DNA of 64,000 nucleotides, taken from contig NZ_CP013378.1 in NCBI RefSeq assembly GCF_001718415.1, forward strand, positions 1,302,001 through 1,366,000, given 5' to 3'. This document shows, piece after piece, positions 37,383 to 45,695 of this stretch. Position 1 is the first letter of the stretch. Every line of letters begins with the position of its first letter. The notes beneath the pieces are model-generated. The model saw only the letters and a program-made list of their open reading frames with translations, searched no databases and was not told where the DNA came from. The stretch is from Burkholderia pseudomultivorans. GTDB taxonomy: Bacteria; Pseudomonadota; Gammaproteobacteria; Burkholderiales; Burkholderiaceae. Position numbers and translations under genes: made by a program.

Positions 37383-37422
37383 GGCCGCCTGTCATACCGA
37401 ACAGGCGGCCTTTTTGTTTTTT
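37383..37422 (+). terminator. intrinsic terminator in the cysS leader (attenuator)
   Basis: A perfect 10-bp stem (GGCCGCCTGT 37383-37392 with ACAGGCGGCC 37401-37410), an 8-base loop and a TTTTTGTTTTTT run form a strong terminator. It stands between the leader promoter and cysS, 31 bp before the cysS start codon. The upstream transporter already has its own terminator, so this one is best explained as a control point for cysS. Confidence 0.85.
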
Positions 37423-37452
37423 GAGCCGACGCGTTCGGCACGGAGATGCACG

Positions 37453-38832
37453 ATGCCGCTCGAGCTGTACGACACCTGGTCGCGGGCCGTCCGCCCGTTC
37501 ACGCCGATCCGCCCCGGCCGGGTCGGCATGTACTGCTGCGGCCCGACGGTCTACGACGACGCGCATATCGGCAACCTGCGGACCTACGTGTTCGAGGACA
37601 TCCTGCGCCGCGTGCTGACGCGCAACGGCTACGCGGTGCGGCACGTCGTCAACATCACCGACGTCGGGCACCTGACGTCGGATGCGGACGAAGGCGAAGA
37701 CAAGATGGAAAAAGGCAGCCGGCGCACCGGGGAATCGGCGTGGGCCATCGCGCAGCGCTACACCGACGCGTTCGTCCGGGACTGGCGCGCGCTCAACCTG
37801 CTCGAGCCGACGATCTGGTGCCGGGCGACCGATCACATCGCCGAGCAAATCGCGTTCATCGAAACGCTCGAACGGGCCGGCTACGTGTACCGGACCGACG
37901 ACGGCCTTTACTTCGACACGCGCCGGCAGGACGACTACGGCCATCTCGCGCGGCTGGACCGCGCGGGGCTGCAGGCCGGCAAGCGCGTCGCGATGGGCGG
38001 CAAGCAGAGCGTGACGGATTTTGCGCTGTGGAAATTCAGCCGCGCCGGCGTCAAGCGGCAGATGGAATGGGACAGCCCGTGGGGTCGAGGCTTTCCGGGC
38101 TGGCATATCGAATGCTCGGCGATGTCCGCGAAGTACCTCGGGACGCTGTTCGACATCCACTGCGGCGGCGAGGACCATATCGCCGTGCATCACAGCAACG
38201 AGATCGCGCAGACGCAGGCGGCGCACGGCACGCGTCTCGCGAACTACTGGCTGCACGGCCATTTTCTGACGCTCGACGCCGACGCGAAGATGTCGAAGTC
38301 GAGCGGCGACTTCGTTCGCCTGCAGACCTTGCAGGAGCGGAACGTCGATCCGCTTGCGTATCGCTACCTGTGCCTGACGGCCCATTACCGAAGCAAGCTG
38401 CATTTCACGTGGGCATCGCTCGACGCCGCGCAGACCGCGCTGAACCGGCTGCGGCAGCTCTACGCCGCGTGGCCGGACGGCGGCCGCGTCGATCCGGCCT
38501 TCGCCGCGCGCTTCGATGCCGAGCTGAACGACGACCTGAATCTGCCGAGGGCGCTCGCGGTGCTGTGGGAACTCGTCAGGAGCGATCTGCCGCCGTCGAC
38601 GCTGAAGGCGACCGTCGACAGCTTCGATACCGTGCTCGGTCTCGGCCTGCGCGACTGGACGGCGGCTTCGTTCGACATCCCGGAGGACGTGCGCGTGCTG
38701 CTCGACGCGCGCGAACGGGCCAGGGCGGAACGGGACTGGGCGAGCGCCGACCGGATCCGCGACAGGCTGCGCGCACAGGGCTGGCGCGTCGAGGACACGA
38801 CCGAAGGTCAGCGCCCGTTCGGCATCGCGTAA
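37453..38832 (+). CDS. cysS: cysteinyl-tRNA synthetase, divergent second type
   Basis: The product is 459 residues from ATG 37453, eight bases after GGAG. The class I synthetase signatures are intact: zinc-site cysteines in MYCCGPTVYD, HIGN (38-41), GWHIECSAMS, the zinc ligands in HCGGEDHIAVHHSNEIAQ, and KMSKS (279-283). The usual proteobacterial enzyme reads NITDIDDKI after the first half-Rossmann strand. Here it reads NITDVGHLTSDADEGEDKM, a version I associate with Firmicutes-like and paralogous enzymes. This looks like a horizontally acquired second copy; the housekeeping cysS should lie elsewhere. The long leader with Cys codons and terminator suggests it is switched on when Cys-tRNA is scarce. 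It could instead serve resistance to an inhibitor of the normal enzyme. Confidence 0.9.
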   Translation: MPLELYDTWSRAVRPFTPIRPGRVGMYCCGPTVYDDAHIGNLRTYVFEDILRRVLTRNGYAVRHVVNITDVGHLTSDADEGEDKMEKGSRRTGESAWAIAQRYTDAFVRDWRALNLLEPTIWCRATDHIAEQIAFIETLERAGYVYRTDDGLYFDTRRQDDYGHLARLDRAGLQAGKRVAMGGKQSVTDFALWKFSRAGVKRQMEWDSPWGRGFPGWHIECSAMSAKYLGTLFDIHCGGEDHIAVHHSNEIAQTQAAHGTRLANYWLHGHFLTLDADAKMSKSSGDFVRLQTLQERNVDPLAYRYLCLTAHYRSKLHFTWASLDAAQTALNRLRQLYAAWPDGGRVDPAFAARFDAELNDDLNLPRALAVLWELVRSDLPPSTLKATVDSFDTVLGLGLRDWTAASFDIPEDVRVLLDARERARAERDWASADRIRDRLRAQGWRVEDTTEGQRPFGIA

Positions 38833-38834
38833 CG

Positions 38835-38867
38835 AAAAACGCCGTCGCACCGATCGTGCGACGGCGT
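38835..38867 (-). terminator. terminator of the ectoine operon (bidirectional hairpin)
   Basis: A perfect 12-bp stem (ACGCCGTCGCAC 38839-38850 with GTGCGACGGCGT 38856-38867) lies between convergent cysS and doeD. On the minus strand it is followed by TTTTT (38839-38835), so it ends the ectoine operon well; on the plus strand it lacks a T-run. Confidence 0.8.
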
Positions 38868-38912
38868 CCCGTCATGCATCGCGGCGCGCGTCGACGCCGC
38901 CCGACGCTGCGC

Positions 38913-40307
38913 TCAACCGGCAGTCGACAGCGTCCGCTCCGCGACCTCGTCGACCGCCTCGCGCACGATCCCGACGATCTCGTCCGCTTCCGCGCGCGTC
39001 ATCACGAGCGGCGGCGCGAAACCGAGAATGTCGCCATGCGGCATCGCCCGCGCGATCACGCCGCGCTGCAGCGCCGCAGCCGACACCTGCGCGCCGATCT
39101 TCAGCGCCGGATCGAACGGCGTGCGCGCGTCCTTGTCGGCCATGAACTCCAGCGCGGCCAGCATGCCGACGCTGCGCACCTCGCCGACGAGCGGATGCGC
39201 GCCGAACGCGTTGCGCAACTGTGCGCCGAAATACGCACCGACCTCGGCCGCGTTGCCGACCAGGTTCTCGCGCTCGATGATCGCGAGGTTCGCGAGCGCG
39301 GCCGCCGCACAGACCGGATGGCCCGAATAGGTCCACCCATGCCCCATCGGCCCGTGCTCCTGCGAGCCGCGCGCGATCACGTCCCACACCTTGTCGCCGA
39401 CGATCACGCCCGACAGCGGCGCATACGCGCTCGTCAGCCCCTTCGCGACCGTGATCAGGTCGGGCTCGATGCCGAAATGCTGCGCGCCCATCTTCGAGCC
39501 GAGCCGCCCGAAGCCGCACACGACCTCGTCCGAGATCAGCAGGATGTCGTGCTTCTTCAATACCTGCTGGATCGCGGGCCAGTAGCCGGCCGGCGGTTCG
39601 ATGATGCCGCCCGTGCCCATCACCGGCTCCGCGATGAACGCGGCGATCGTGTCCGCGCCTTCGCGCGCGATCAGCTTTTCGAGTTCGTCCACGCAGTACG
39701 CGACGAACTGCGCCTCGCTCATGCCGGCCGGCGCCTTGCGATACCAGTGCGGGCACACCGTATGCTTGACGCGATCGATCGGCAGGTCGAAATGCTGGTG
39801 GAAGCTCGGCAGGCCCGTGAGGCTGCCCGTCACGATGCCCGAGCCGTGATAGCCGCGCTCGCGCGAGATGATCTTCTTCTTGTTCGGCCGGCCGAGCACG
39901 TTGTTGTAGTACCAGACGATCTTGACCTGCGTCTCGTTCGCGTCGGAGCCCGACATCCCGTAGTAGACCTTCTTCATCCCGGCCGGCGACCAGTCGATGA
40001 TGCGCGACGACAGCTCGATGATCGCGTCGGACGAGTGACCGACATAGGTGTGGTAGTACGCGAGCTGCTTCGCCTGTTCGTACATCGCGTCCGCGACTTC
40101 CGTGCGGCCGTAGCCGATGTTCACGCAATAGAGGCCCGCGAACGCGTCGATATAGCGCCTGCCCTGGTGATCCTCGATACGGATGCCCTGGCCGCCGCGC
40201 ACGATCTTGCCGGGCAGCGCGCCGCTCGCGTGGTCGTACGCATGCGTGGACGGGTGCATGAAGTGTGCGCGGTCCTGGTCGAACAGCGTGTCGAGCGATG
40301 GTTTCAT
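38913..40307 (-). CDS. doeD: diaminobutyrate aminotransferase DoeD (class III PLP enzyme)
   Basis: The product is 464 residues, with ATG 40307 behind AAAGGAG. It is a class III aminotransferase, with GSDANETQVKIVWYYNN, the ISDEVVCGFGRLG aspartate motif and the PLP lysine in ITVAKGLTSAYAPLSG. In ectoine degradation DoeD turns L-2,4-diaminobutyrate into aspartate semialdehyde. The family also includes omega-amino-acid and putrescine transaminases, so the assignment leans on the cluster. It is the last gene of the operon, 20 bp after doeC and followed by a terminator. Confidence 0.88.
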   Translation of the reverse strand: MKPSLDTLFDQDRAHFMHPSTHAYDHASGALPGKIVRGGQGIRIEDHQGRRYIDAFAGLYCVNIGYGRTEVADAMYEQAKQLAYYHTYVGHSSDAIIELSSRIIDWSPAGMKKVYYGMSGSDANETQVKIVWYYNNVLGRPNKKKIISRERGYHGSGIVTGSLTGLPSFHQHFDLPIDRVKHTVCPHWYRKAPAGMSEAQFVAYCVDELEKLIAREGADTIAAFIAEPVMGTGGIIEPPAGYWPAIQQVLKKHDILLISDEVVCGFGRLGSKMGAQHFGIEPDLITVAKGLTSAYAPLSGVIVGDKVWDVIARGSQEHGPMGHGWTYSGHPVCAAAALANLAIIERENLVGNAAEVGAYFGAQLRNAFGAHPLVGEVRSVGMLAALEFMADKDARTPFDPALKIGAQVSAAALQRGVIARAMPHGDILGFAPPLVMTRAEADEIVGIVREAVDEVAERTLSTAG

Positions 40308-40327
40308 GATGAGCTCCTTTGAATGGG

Positions 40328-41806
40328 TCAGGCCGTCGCCGCGACGGGCAGGCCGAGATTGCCGAGACAGAAATACTTGGTTTCGACGAACGGCTCGAAG
40401 CCTTCGGCGCCGCCTTCGCGCCCGAGCCCCGACGCCTTCATCCCGCCGAACGGGATCGGCGCGCCGGTGAACTTCACGCCGTTGACCGACACCATCGCGA
40501 AGTCGAGCCGCCGCACCAGCTGGAAGATCGTGTCGATGCGCGTCGCGCACACGTAGGCGGCCAGGCCGTACTCGGTGTCGTTCGCCTTCGCCACGACTTC
40601 GTCGAGCGTGTCGAATGCACACACCGCCGAGATCGGCGCGAAGTTTTCCTCGTCGTACACGCGCATGCCGGGCGCCGCATCGGCGATCACGGTCGGCTCG
40701 AAGAACCAGCCACCGAGCCGGTGCGGACGGCCGCCGGCCACGATGCGTGCGCCGCGGGCGCGCGCATCGTCGACGCGCGCCACCGTCGCGTCGAACGCGG
40801 CCTGGTGGATCAGCGGACCGACGTCGACCTCCGGCTCGAACGCGGGGCCCGTCTTCAGCGCGCGCACCGCCTCTGCGTAGCGCGCGACGAAGGCCTCGTA
40901 CAGCGGTCGCGCAACGAAGATCCGGTTCGCCGCGCAGCAGTCCTGCCCGGAGGTCTGGAACTTCGCGCCGACCGCCACCTCGACCGCACGGTCGAGATCC
41001 GCGTCTTCGGTCACGATGAACGGCGCGTTGCCGCCCAGTTCCAGCGCGAGCTTGCGGATCCCGGCGCGCGCGGCGGCCTCGGTCACCAGCCGCCCGACGC
41101 GCGTCGAGCCCGTGAAGCTCACGGCACGCACGCGCGCATCGCCGACCAGCGTTTCCATCGCCATCTGCGGCTCGCCGATCACGACGTTGAACACCCCGGC
41201 CGGCAAGCCGGCCTCGTCGGCGAGCTGCGCCAGCGCGAGCGCCGAGAACGGCGTCTCGTGCGCCGGCTTCACGACCGTCGTGCATCCCGCGGCGATTGCG
41301 GCGGCCGCCTTGCGCGTGATCATCGCGACCGGGAAATTCCACGGCGTGATCAGGGCGGCGACGCCGACCGGCTCCATCACCGTGCCGAGATGCGCGCCGT
41401 CGATATGCGTCGGGATCGTGCGCCCCGCGAGACGCTTTGCTTCGTTCGCGAACCATTCGACGAAACTCGCCGCATAGCGGATCTCGCCGCGCGACTCGGC
41501 GAGCGGCTTGCCCTGCTCGAGCGACAGCAGCGCCGCGAGATCGTCGAGGTGGCGCAGGATCAGCGCATGCCAGCGCAGCAAGGCCGCGCTGCGCGTGTGC
41601 TGCGGCGTCCAGCGCCAGGTGTCGTACGCGCGTTGCGCGGCGTCGACGGCCGCGACGATCTGCGCGCGTTCGAGCATTGGCACGTGGCCGATCACGGTCT
41701 GGTCGGCCGGGTTCACGACGGCGACCGTCGCCGCGCTGTCGCTGTGGATCCAGCGACCGTCGACGTAACAGGTCGACTTGAAGAGAACGGGGTGTCCGGG
41801 CAGCAT
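40328..41806 (-). CDS. doeC: aspartate-semialdehyde dehydrogenase DoeC (aldehyde dehydrogenase family)
   Basis: The product is 492 residues. The NAD(P)-dependent aldehyde dehydrogenase fold is clear: ITPWNFPVAMITRKAAAAIA, FTGSTRVGRLV, the general-base Glu in LALELGGNAPFIV and catalytic Cys290 in GQDCCAANR. It most resembles succinate-semialdehyde dehydrogenases. In this cluster it should oxidise aspartate semialdehyde, the product of DoeD, to aspartate. It follows doeX by 121 bp and precedes doeD by 20 bp. Confidence 0.88.
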   Translation of the reverse strand: MLPGHPVLFKSTCYVDGRWIHSDSAATVAVVNPADQTVIGHVPMLERAQIVAAVDAAQRAYDTWRWTPQHTRSAALLRWHALILRHLDDLAALLSLEQGKPLAESRGEIRYAASFVEWFANEAKRLAGRTIPTHIDGAHLGTVMEPVGVAALITPWNFPVAMITRKAAAAIAAGCTTVVKPAHETPFSALALAQLADEAGLPAGVFNVVIGEPQMAMETLVGDARVRAVSFTGSTRVGRLVTEAAARAGIRKLALELGGNAPFIVTEDADLDRAVEVAVGAKFQTSGQDCCAANRIFVARPLYEAFVARYAEAVRALKTGPAFEPEVDVGPLIHQAAFDATVARVDDARARGARIVAGGRPHRLGGWFFEPTVIADAAPGMRVYDEENFAPISAVCAFDTLDEVVAKANDTEYGLAAYVCATRIDTIFQLVRRLDFAMVSVNGVKFTGAPIPFGGMKASGLGREGGAEGFEPFVETKYFCLGNLGLPVAATA

Positions 41807-41927
41807 GCTACGTCTCCTGATGGGTGGGCACGGACTTCATTGTGTCGCGCGCCCGCCCGGCATAATTTCGGTTTGCGCGCGCGGCGCTTGCGGTTTTTTC
41901 CGAATCGCAGCGTGCCGGCGCGAAGTT

Positions 41928-42398
41928 TCAGTGCCAGTCCGGCGCGCCGCCGGGCTCGCACTTCACGACCTTCGTCACGATGTAGGTGAAGTAGCGCTCG
42001 ATGCCGAGGTCTTCCATCAGCAGCGTGTCGATGAAGCGCTGGTAATGGTCGATGTCGCGCGCGACCACGTGCAGCACGTAGTCGACGCCGCCGCCCGTCG
42101 CATAGCACTGCGCGACCTCCGGCGCCGCGCTCACGCGCGTCTCGAAGCGCCGCATGTCGTGCGCGGTGTGACGCGACAACGTCACCTCGACGACGATGCG
42201 GCTGCCCGAGACCATGCCGACCCAGTCGACGTCGGCGCGATAGCCGCGAATCACGCCGCTTTCCTCGAGCTTGCGCACGCGCTCCCACGCCGGCGAGATC
42301 GACAGGTTCACGGCCTCGGCCAGCTTCGATTTCGTGATGCGCCCGTCGCGCTCGAGGATGCGCAGGATCGCGAGGTCGTATCGGTCGAGCTTGATCAC
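41928..42398 (-). CDS. doeX: Lrp/AsnC-family regulator DoeX
   Basis: The product is 156 residues from GTG 42398 (reading VIKLDRYDLAILRIL), chosen because AGGGTG lies nine bases before it; a GTG at 42410 would add four residues. The N-terminal HTH is GRITKSKLAEAVNLSISPAW. The C-terminal ligand domain (RAM type) contains VAQCYATGGGVDYVLHVVAR. An Lrp-type DoeX is a regular member of ectoine-degradation clusters; in Halomonas the protein binds DNA upstream of doeA. It lies two bases after the doeB stop, within the operon it may control. Confidence 0.9.
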   Translation of the reverse strand: MIKLDRYDLAILRILERDGRITKSKLAEAVNLSISPAWERVRKLEESGVIRGYRADVDWVGMVSGSRIVVEVTLSRHTAHDMRRFETRVSAAPEVAQCYATGGGVDYVLHVVARDIDHYQRFIDTLLMEDLGIERYFTYIVTKVVKCEPGGAPDWH

Positions 42399-42411
42399 GG
42401 TTGGCGTCACC

Positions 42412-43467
42412 CTATGCGGCTACCGGGATGTTGCGCTCGACGATGTCGGCGACCACCGCGATCGTGTCGCCCGCCTGCACGAGGCCCGGGAAATGCCGTG
42501 CCGCGAGCAGCCCGCGCCGCCGCGCGACGTAGTCGACCGGCGCGACGCCGGTGCGGTCGATGTCGTGCACGCGCGCGAGCACGTCGCCGGCCTCGACCTC
42601 GTCGCCGAGATCGCGGCACATCTCGAGCAGGCCGCGGTGCTCGCTGAGCGTGAAGCACGAGCCGTCCGGCATGTCGAGCAGCGTGGTGGTGCGCGGCGCG
42701 GCGGGTGCGCGGTCGTCTGCGGTCCGCATGCCGGTTCGTATCTCGCGCCGCGTCAGCACGCCGGCATGCGCGAGAAAACCGCGCACGCCGCGTTCGGCGA
42801 TCGCGACGCTGGCCGCCGTCGACGTGCCGCCGCCGCCGAGTTCGGTCGACACGAACACCTTGCCGGCCGCCTCGGCCGCGCTGTCGTACAGGCCGACGCT
42901 GTCGAGCTCCAGCATGCGCATCGAATACGGCGCGCCGAACGCGCGCATTGCGCGTTCGCAGCGCGCTTCCTGGTCGCGGTCCGCGAGCACGTGGATCGCC
43001 GCGAACGGCAGGAAGTCGAGCGTGCGTCCGCCCGAATGGATGTCGAGCACATGCGTGGCAAGCGGCAGCAGGTGGCGCTGGAAGTAATCGGCGATCTTCT
43101 CGGTCACGCTGCCGTCCGGGCGGCCCGGAAAGCTGCGGTTCAGGTTGCCCGCGTCGATCGGCGAGGTGCGCGTGCCCGCGCGGAACGCCGGGTAGTTCAT
43201 GAACGGCACGATGATCACGCGGCCCGTCACGTCGTCGGCCTTCAGCGTGCCCGCGAGCTTCGCGAGCGCGACCGGCCCTTCGTATTCGTCGCCGTGATTG
43301 CCGCCGGTCAGCAGGGCCGTCGGCCCGTCGCCGCGCTTCACGACGGTGATCGGGATCATGATTGCGCCCCACGCGGAATCGTCGCGCGAATACGGCAGTT
43401 TCAGGAAACCGTGCCGTTCGCCGTCCGCATCGAAATCGACGGTCGAGGTGATCGGAGAGTCACGCAT
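42412..43467 (-). CDS. doeB: N-acetyl-diaminobutyrate deacetylase DoeB
   Basis: The product is 351 residues, with ATG 43467 behind GAAGGAGT. It is an AstE/AspA-type zinc deacylase. Zinc-site motifs are GGNHGDEYEGP (His and Glu) and HVLDIHSGGRTLDFLP (His), with RSFPGRPDGSVTEKIADYF between them. DoeB removes the acetyl group from N-alpha-acetyl-L-2,4-diaminobutyrate made by DoeA, giving diaminobutyrate for DoeD. It starts three bases after the doeA stop and its own stop is followed by doeX, so the genes are tightly packed in one message. Confidence 0.92.
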   Translation of the reverse strand: MRDSPITSTVDFDADGERHGFLKLPYSRDDSAWGAIMIPITVVKRGDGPTALLTGGNHGDEYEGPVALAKLAGTLKADDVTGRVIIVPFMNYPAFRAGTRTSPIDAGNLNRSFPGRPDGSVTEKIADYFQRHLLPLATHVLDIHSGGRTLDFLPFAAIHVLADRDQEARCERAMRAFGAPYSMRMLELDSVGLYDSAAEAAGKVFVSTELGGGGTSTAASVAIAERGVRGFLAHAGVLTRREIRTGMRTADDRAPAAPRTTTLLDMPDGSCFTLSEHRGLLEMCRDLGDEVEAGDVLARVHDIDRTGVAPVDYVARRRGLLAARHFPGLVQAGDTIAVVADIVERNIPVAA

Positions 43468-43470
43468 CGC

Positions 43471-44679
43471 CTACTCCTTCACGAACAGCTTGCGCGGCGT
43501 GCTGCAGAACGTCTCGACGCCGGTTTCGGTGATCAGGATGCTTTCGGTGATCTCCAGCCCCCAGTCGTCGAGCCACAGGCCCGGCATGAAGTGGAAGGTC
43601 ATGCCGGGTTCGAGCACCGCGCGATCGCCCGGGCGCAGGCTCATCGTGCGCTCGCCCCAGTCGGGCGGATAGCTCGCGCCGATCGGATAGCCGCAGCGGC
43701 TGTCCTTGTCGATGCCCGCCTTGCGCAATACCGCGAAGAACGCATTCGCGATGTCCTCGCATACGTTGCCCGGCTTCGCGACGGCGAGCCCCGCTTCGAT
43801 TCCCTCGACGATCGCGCGCTCGGCTTCGATGAAGTGCGCGGGCGGCTTGCCGAGATAGACGGTGCGCGACAGCGGGCAGTGATAGCGGCGGTAGCAGCCG
43901 GCGATCTCGAAGAAGGTGCCTGCGCCGCGCGCGAAGGTCGTGTCGTCCCAGGTCAGGTGCGGCGCGGCCGCATCGGCGCCGGTCGGCAGCAGCGGCACGA
44001 TTGCCGGATAGTCGCCGCCGAAGCCGTCCGCGCCGCCGATGCCGGTCGCGTAGATCTGCGCGACCAGGTCGTTCTTCCGCATGCCGGGCTCGATCGTCTC
44101 GACGATATGCGCATGCATCCGCTCGACGATGCGCGCGGCGACGCGCATGTATTCGATCTCGCGCGGCGACTTCACCGCGCGCTGCCAGTTGACGAGCGCC
44201 GTCGCATCGACCCAGCGCGCGGCCGGCAGATGCTTCTGCAGCGACGCGTAGGCCGCCGCGCTGAAGTAGTAGTTGTCGAGCTCGACGCCGATGCGCAGCG
44301 CGCTCCAGCCGCGCGCCGCGATCACCTCGGTGGACAGGTAGTCCATCGGATGCCGCGCGGGCGACTGCACGTAATGATCGGGATAGCCGACGATGTTCTC
44401 GTGCGCCATGAACGTGGTGCGCTTCGCGCCGTTCGCGTCCTGGCCGCGGCCGTACCAGACGGGCTCGCCGTCCATCGGCAGCAGCACGCACTGGTGCACG
44501 TAGAACGACCAGCCGTCATAGCCGGTCAACCAGCCCATGTTGGTCGGGTCGGTAACGATCAGCAGGTCGATGCCGGCCCGCTCCATCGCCGCGCGCGTCT
44601 TCGCGATGCGCGCGGCGTACTCGCTGCGCGCGAACGCAAGGCGCGGCGCGGCTTCGTGGGTTTCGATGACTGCGGACAT
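43471..44679 (-). CDS. doeA: ectoine hydrolase DoeA
   Basis: The product is 402 residues, with ATG 44679 behind AGAGGAGA. It is a creatinase/aminopeptidase-P-like (M24, pita-bread) protein. Stretches typical of DoeA include VTDPTNMGWLTGYDGWSFY, GRGQDANGAKRTTFMAHENI and YPIGASYPPDWGERTMSLRP. It opens the ectoine ring to N-acetyl-diaminobutyrate and so generates the compound sensed by the EnuR regulator. It follows eutC by 10 bp and precedes doeB by 3 bp. Confidence 0.94.
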   Translation of the reverse strand: MSAVIETHEAAPRLAFARSEYAARIAKTRAAMERAGIDLLIVTDPTNMGWLTGYDGWSFYVHQCVLLPMDGEPVWYGRGQDANGAKRTTFMAHENIVGYPDHYVQSPARHPMDYLSTEVIAARGWSALRIGVELDNYYFSAAAYASLQKHLPAARWVDATALVNWQRAVKSPREIEYMRVAARIVERMHAHIVETIEPGMRKNDLVAQIYATGIGGADGFGGDYPAIVPLLPTGADAAAPHLTWDDTTFARGAGTFFEIAGCYRRYHCPLSRTVYLGKPPAHFIEAERAIVEGIEAGLAVAKPGNVCEDIANAFFAVLRKAGIDKDSRCGYPIGASYPPDWGERTMSLRPGDRAVLEPGMTFHFMPGLWLDDWGLEITESILITETGVETFCSTPRKLFVKE

Positions 44680-44689
44680 CTGTCTCCTC

Positions 44690-45694
44690 TCAGGTCGTGA
44701 GGTCGTTGTGGAAAATCGTGCCCGCGCCCGCCGCGCGAGCGCGCTGCAGTGCGAGCACCGCAATTGCGGTGTCCTGCGCGCCGGTGCCGGTCAGGTCGCA
44801 GATCGTGATGTCGTCGGCATGCGTGCGGCCGGTGCAGTGCCCGGCGATGACGGCGCCGAGTTCGGGAAACACGGCGTCGGCCGCGACGGCGCCCGCCGCG
44901 ATCGCATGCGCGAGCTCGCCCGCGACGCGCACCTGCTGCAGCCGGTCGCAGAAGTAGCGCGCGACGCCGAACACCGACGGCGCGAGTTCGGTCTTGTAGT
45001 CGGCGTCGGAACCCATCGCGGTCACATGCAGCCCCGGATGCAGGTCTTCCGCGTGAACCAGCGGTTCGCGGCTCGGCGTCGTCGTCACCGCGATGTCGGC
45101 GTCGGCCAGCGCCGCATGCACCGAGCGCGCGACGATCGCGTCGATCCCGTGCGCCGCGCGCACGTCGGCCGCGAAGCGCGCCGCGCGCGCCGCATCGCGC
45201 GCCCACACCGTCACGTGCGTGATCTCGCGCACGAGCCGCAGCGCGTCGAGCTGCAGCCGCGCCTGTTCGCCCGCGCCGACGATCGCCGCGCGGCGCGCAT
45301 CGCTGCGCGCCAGCCGGCGCGCCGCCACCGCGCCCGCGGCTGCGGTGCGCACGGCCGTCAGGTAGCCGTTGTCGAGCAGCACGGCCTCGGTCAGGCCGGT
45401 GCGTGCGGACAGCACGAGCATCAGCCCGTTCAGGCTCGGCAGTCCGAGCGACGGATTGTCGAAGAAGCCGGGGCTCACCTTGATCGCGAAACTGTCGAAA
45501 CGCGGCAGGTATGCAGTCTTTACGTCGACTTCGCCGTGACGCTCCGGCAGCGCGAGATTGAGGATCGGCGGCATCGCGACCGCGTCGGTCGCGAGCGACG
45601 CGAACGCGGCCTCGACCTGGTCGATCGCGGCGAGATCGAGCGGCACCAGCGCGCGCAGTTGCGCCTCGCCGAGCAGGGTGACGGGATGCGCCAT
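44690..45694 (-). CDS. eutC: ornithine-cyclodeaminase-like protein EutC
   Basis: The product is 334 residues. It is an ornithine cyclodeaminase/mu-crystallin fold with the NAD-binding stretch RRAAIVGAGEQARLQLDALR and the conserved DNGYLTAVRTAAAGAVAARR. EutC is found next to EutB in hydroxyectoine-utilisation clusters and is thought to help convert hydroxyectoine to ectoine; the exact reaction is not firmly established. Its start lies 1 bp after the eutB stop, indicating co-translation. This is not the ethanolamine ammonia-lyase EutC, despite the shared symbol. Confidence 0.9.
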   Translation of the reverse strand: MAHPVTLLGEAQLRALVPLDLAAIDQVEAAFASLATDAVAMPPILNLALPERHGEVDVKTAYLPRFDSFAIKVSPGFFDNPSLGLPSLNGLMLVLSARTGLTEAVLLDNGYLTAVRTAAAGAVAARRLARSDARRAAIVGAGEQARLQLDALRLVREITHVTVWARDAARAARFAADVRAAHGIDAIVARSVHAALADADIAVTTTPSREPLVHAEDLHPGLHVTAMGSDADYKTELAPSVFGVARYFCDRLQQVRVAGELAHAIAAGAVAADAVFPELGAVIAGHCTGRTHADDITICDLTGTGAQDTAIAVLALQRARAAGAGTIFHNDLTT

Positions 45695-45695
45695 G

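Noticed and set aside
37272..37452. A T-box riboswitch before cysS
   Set aside because: No T-box core sequence or specifier-like stem is visible, and T-boxes are rare in beta-proteobacteria. The Cys-codon leader explains the layout better.
37313..37618. 101-codon frame starting inside the cysS leader
   Set aside because: It runs through the terminator into cysS in a different frame and has no ribosome site. The shorter ATG 37272 frame ends before the hairpin and is richer in Cys codons.
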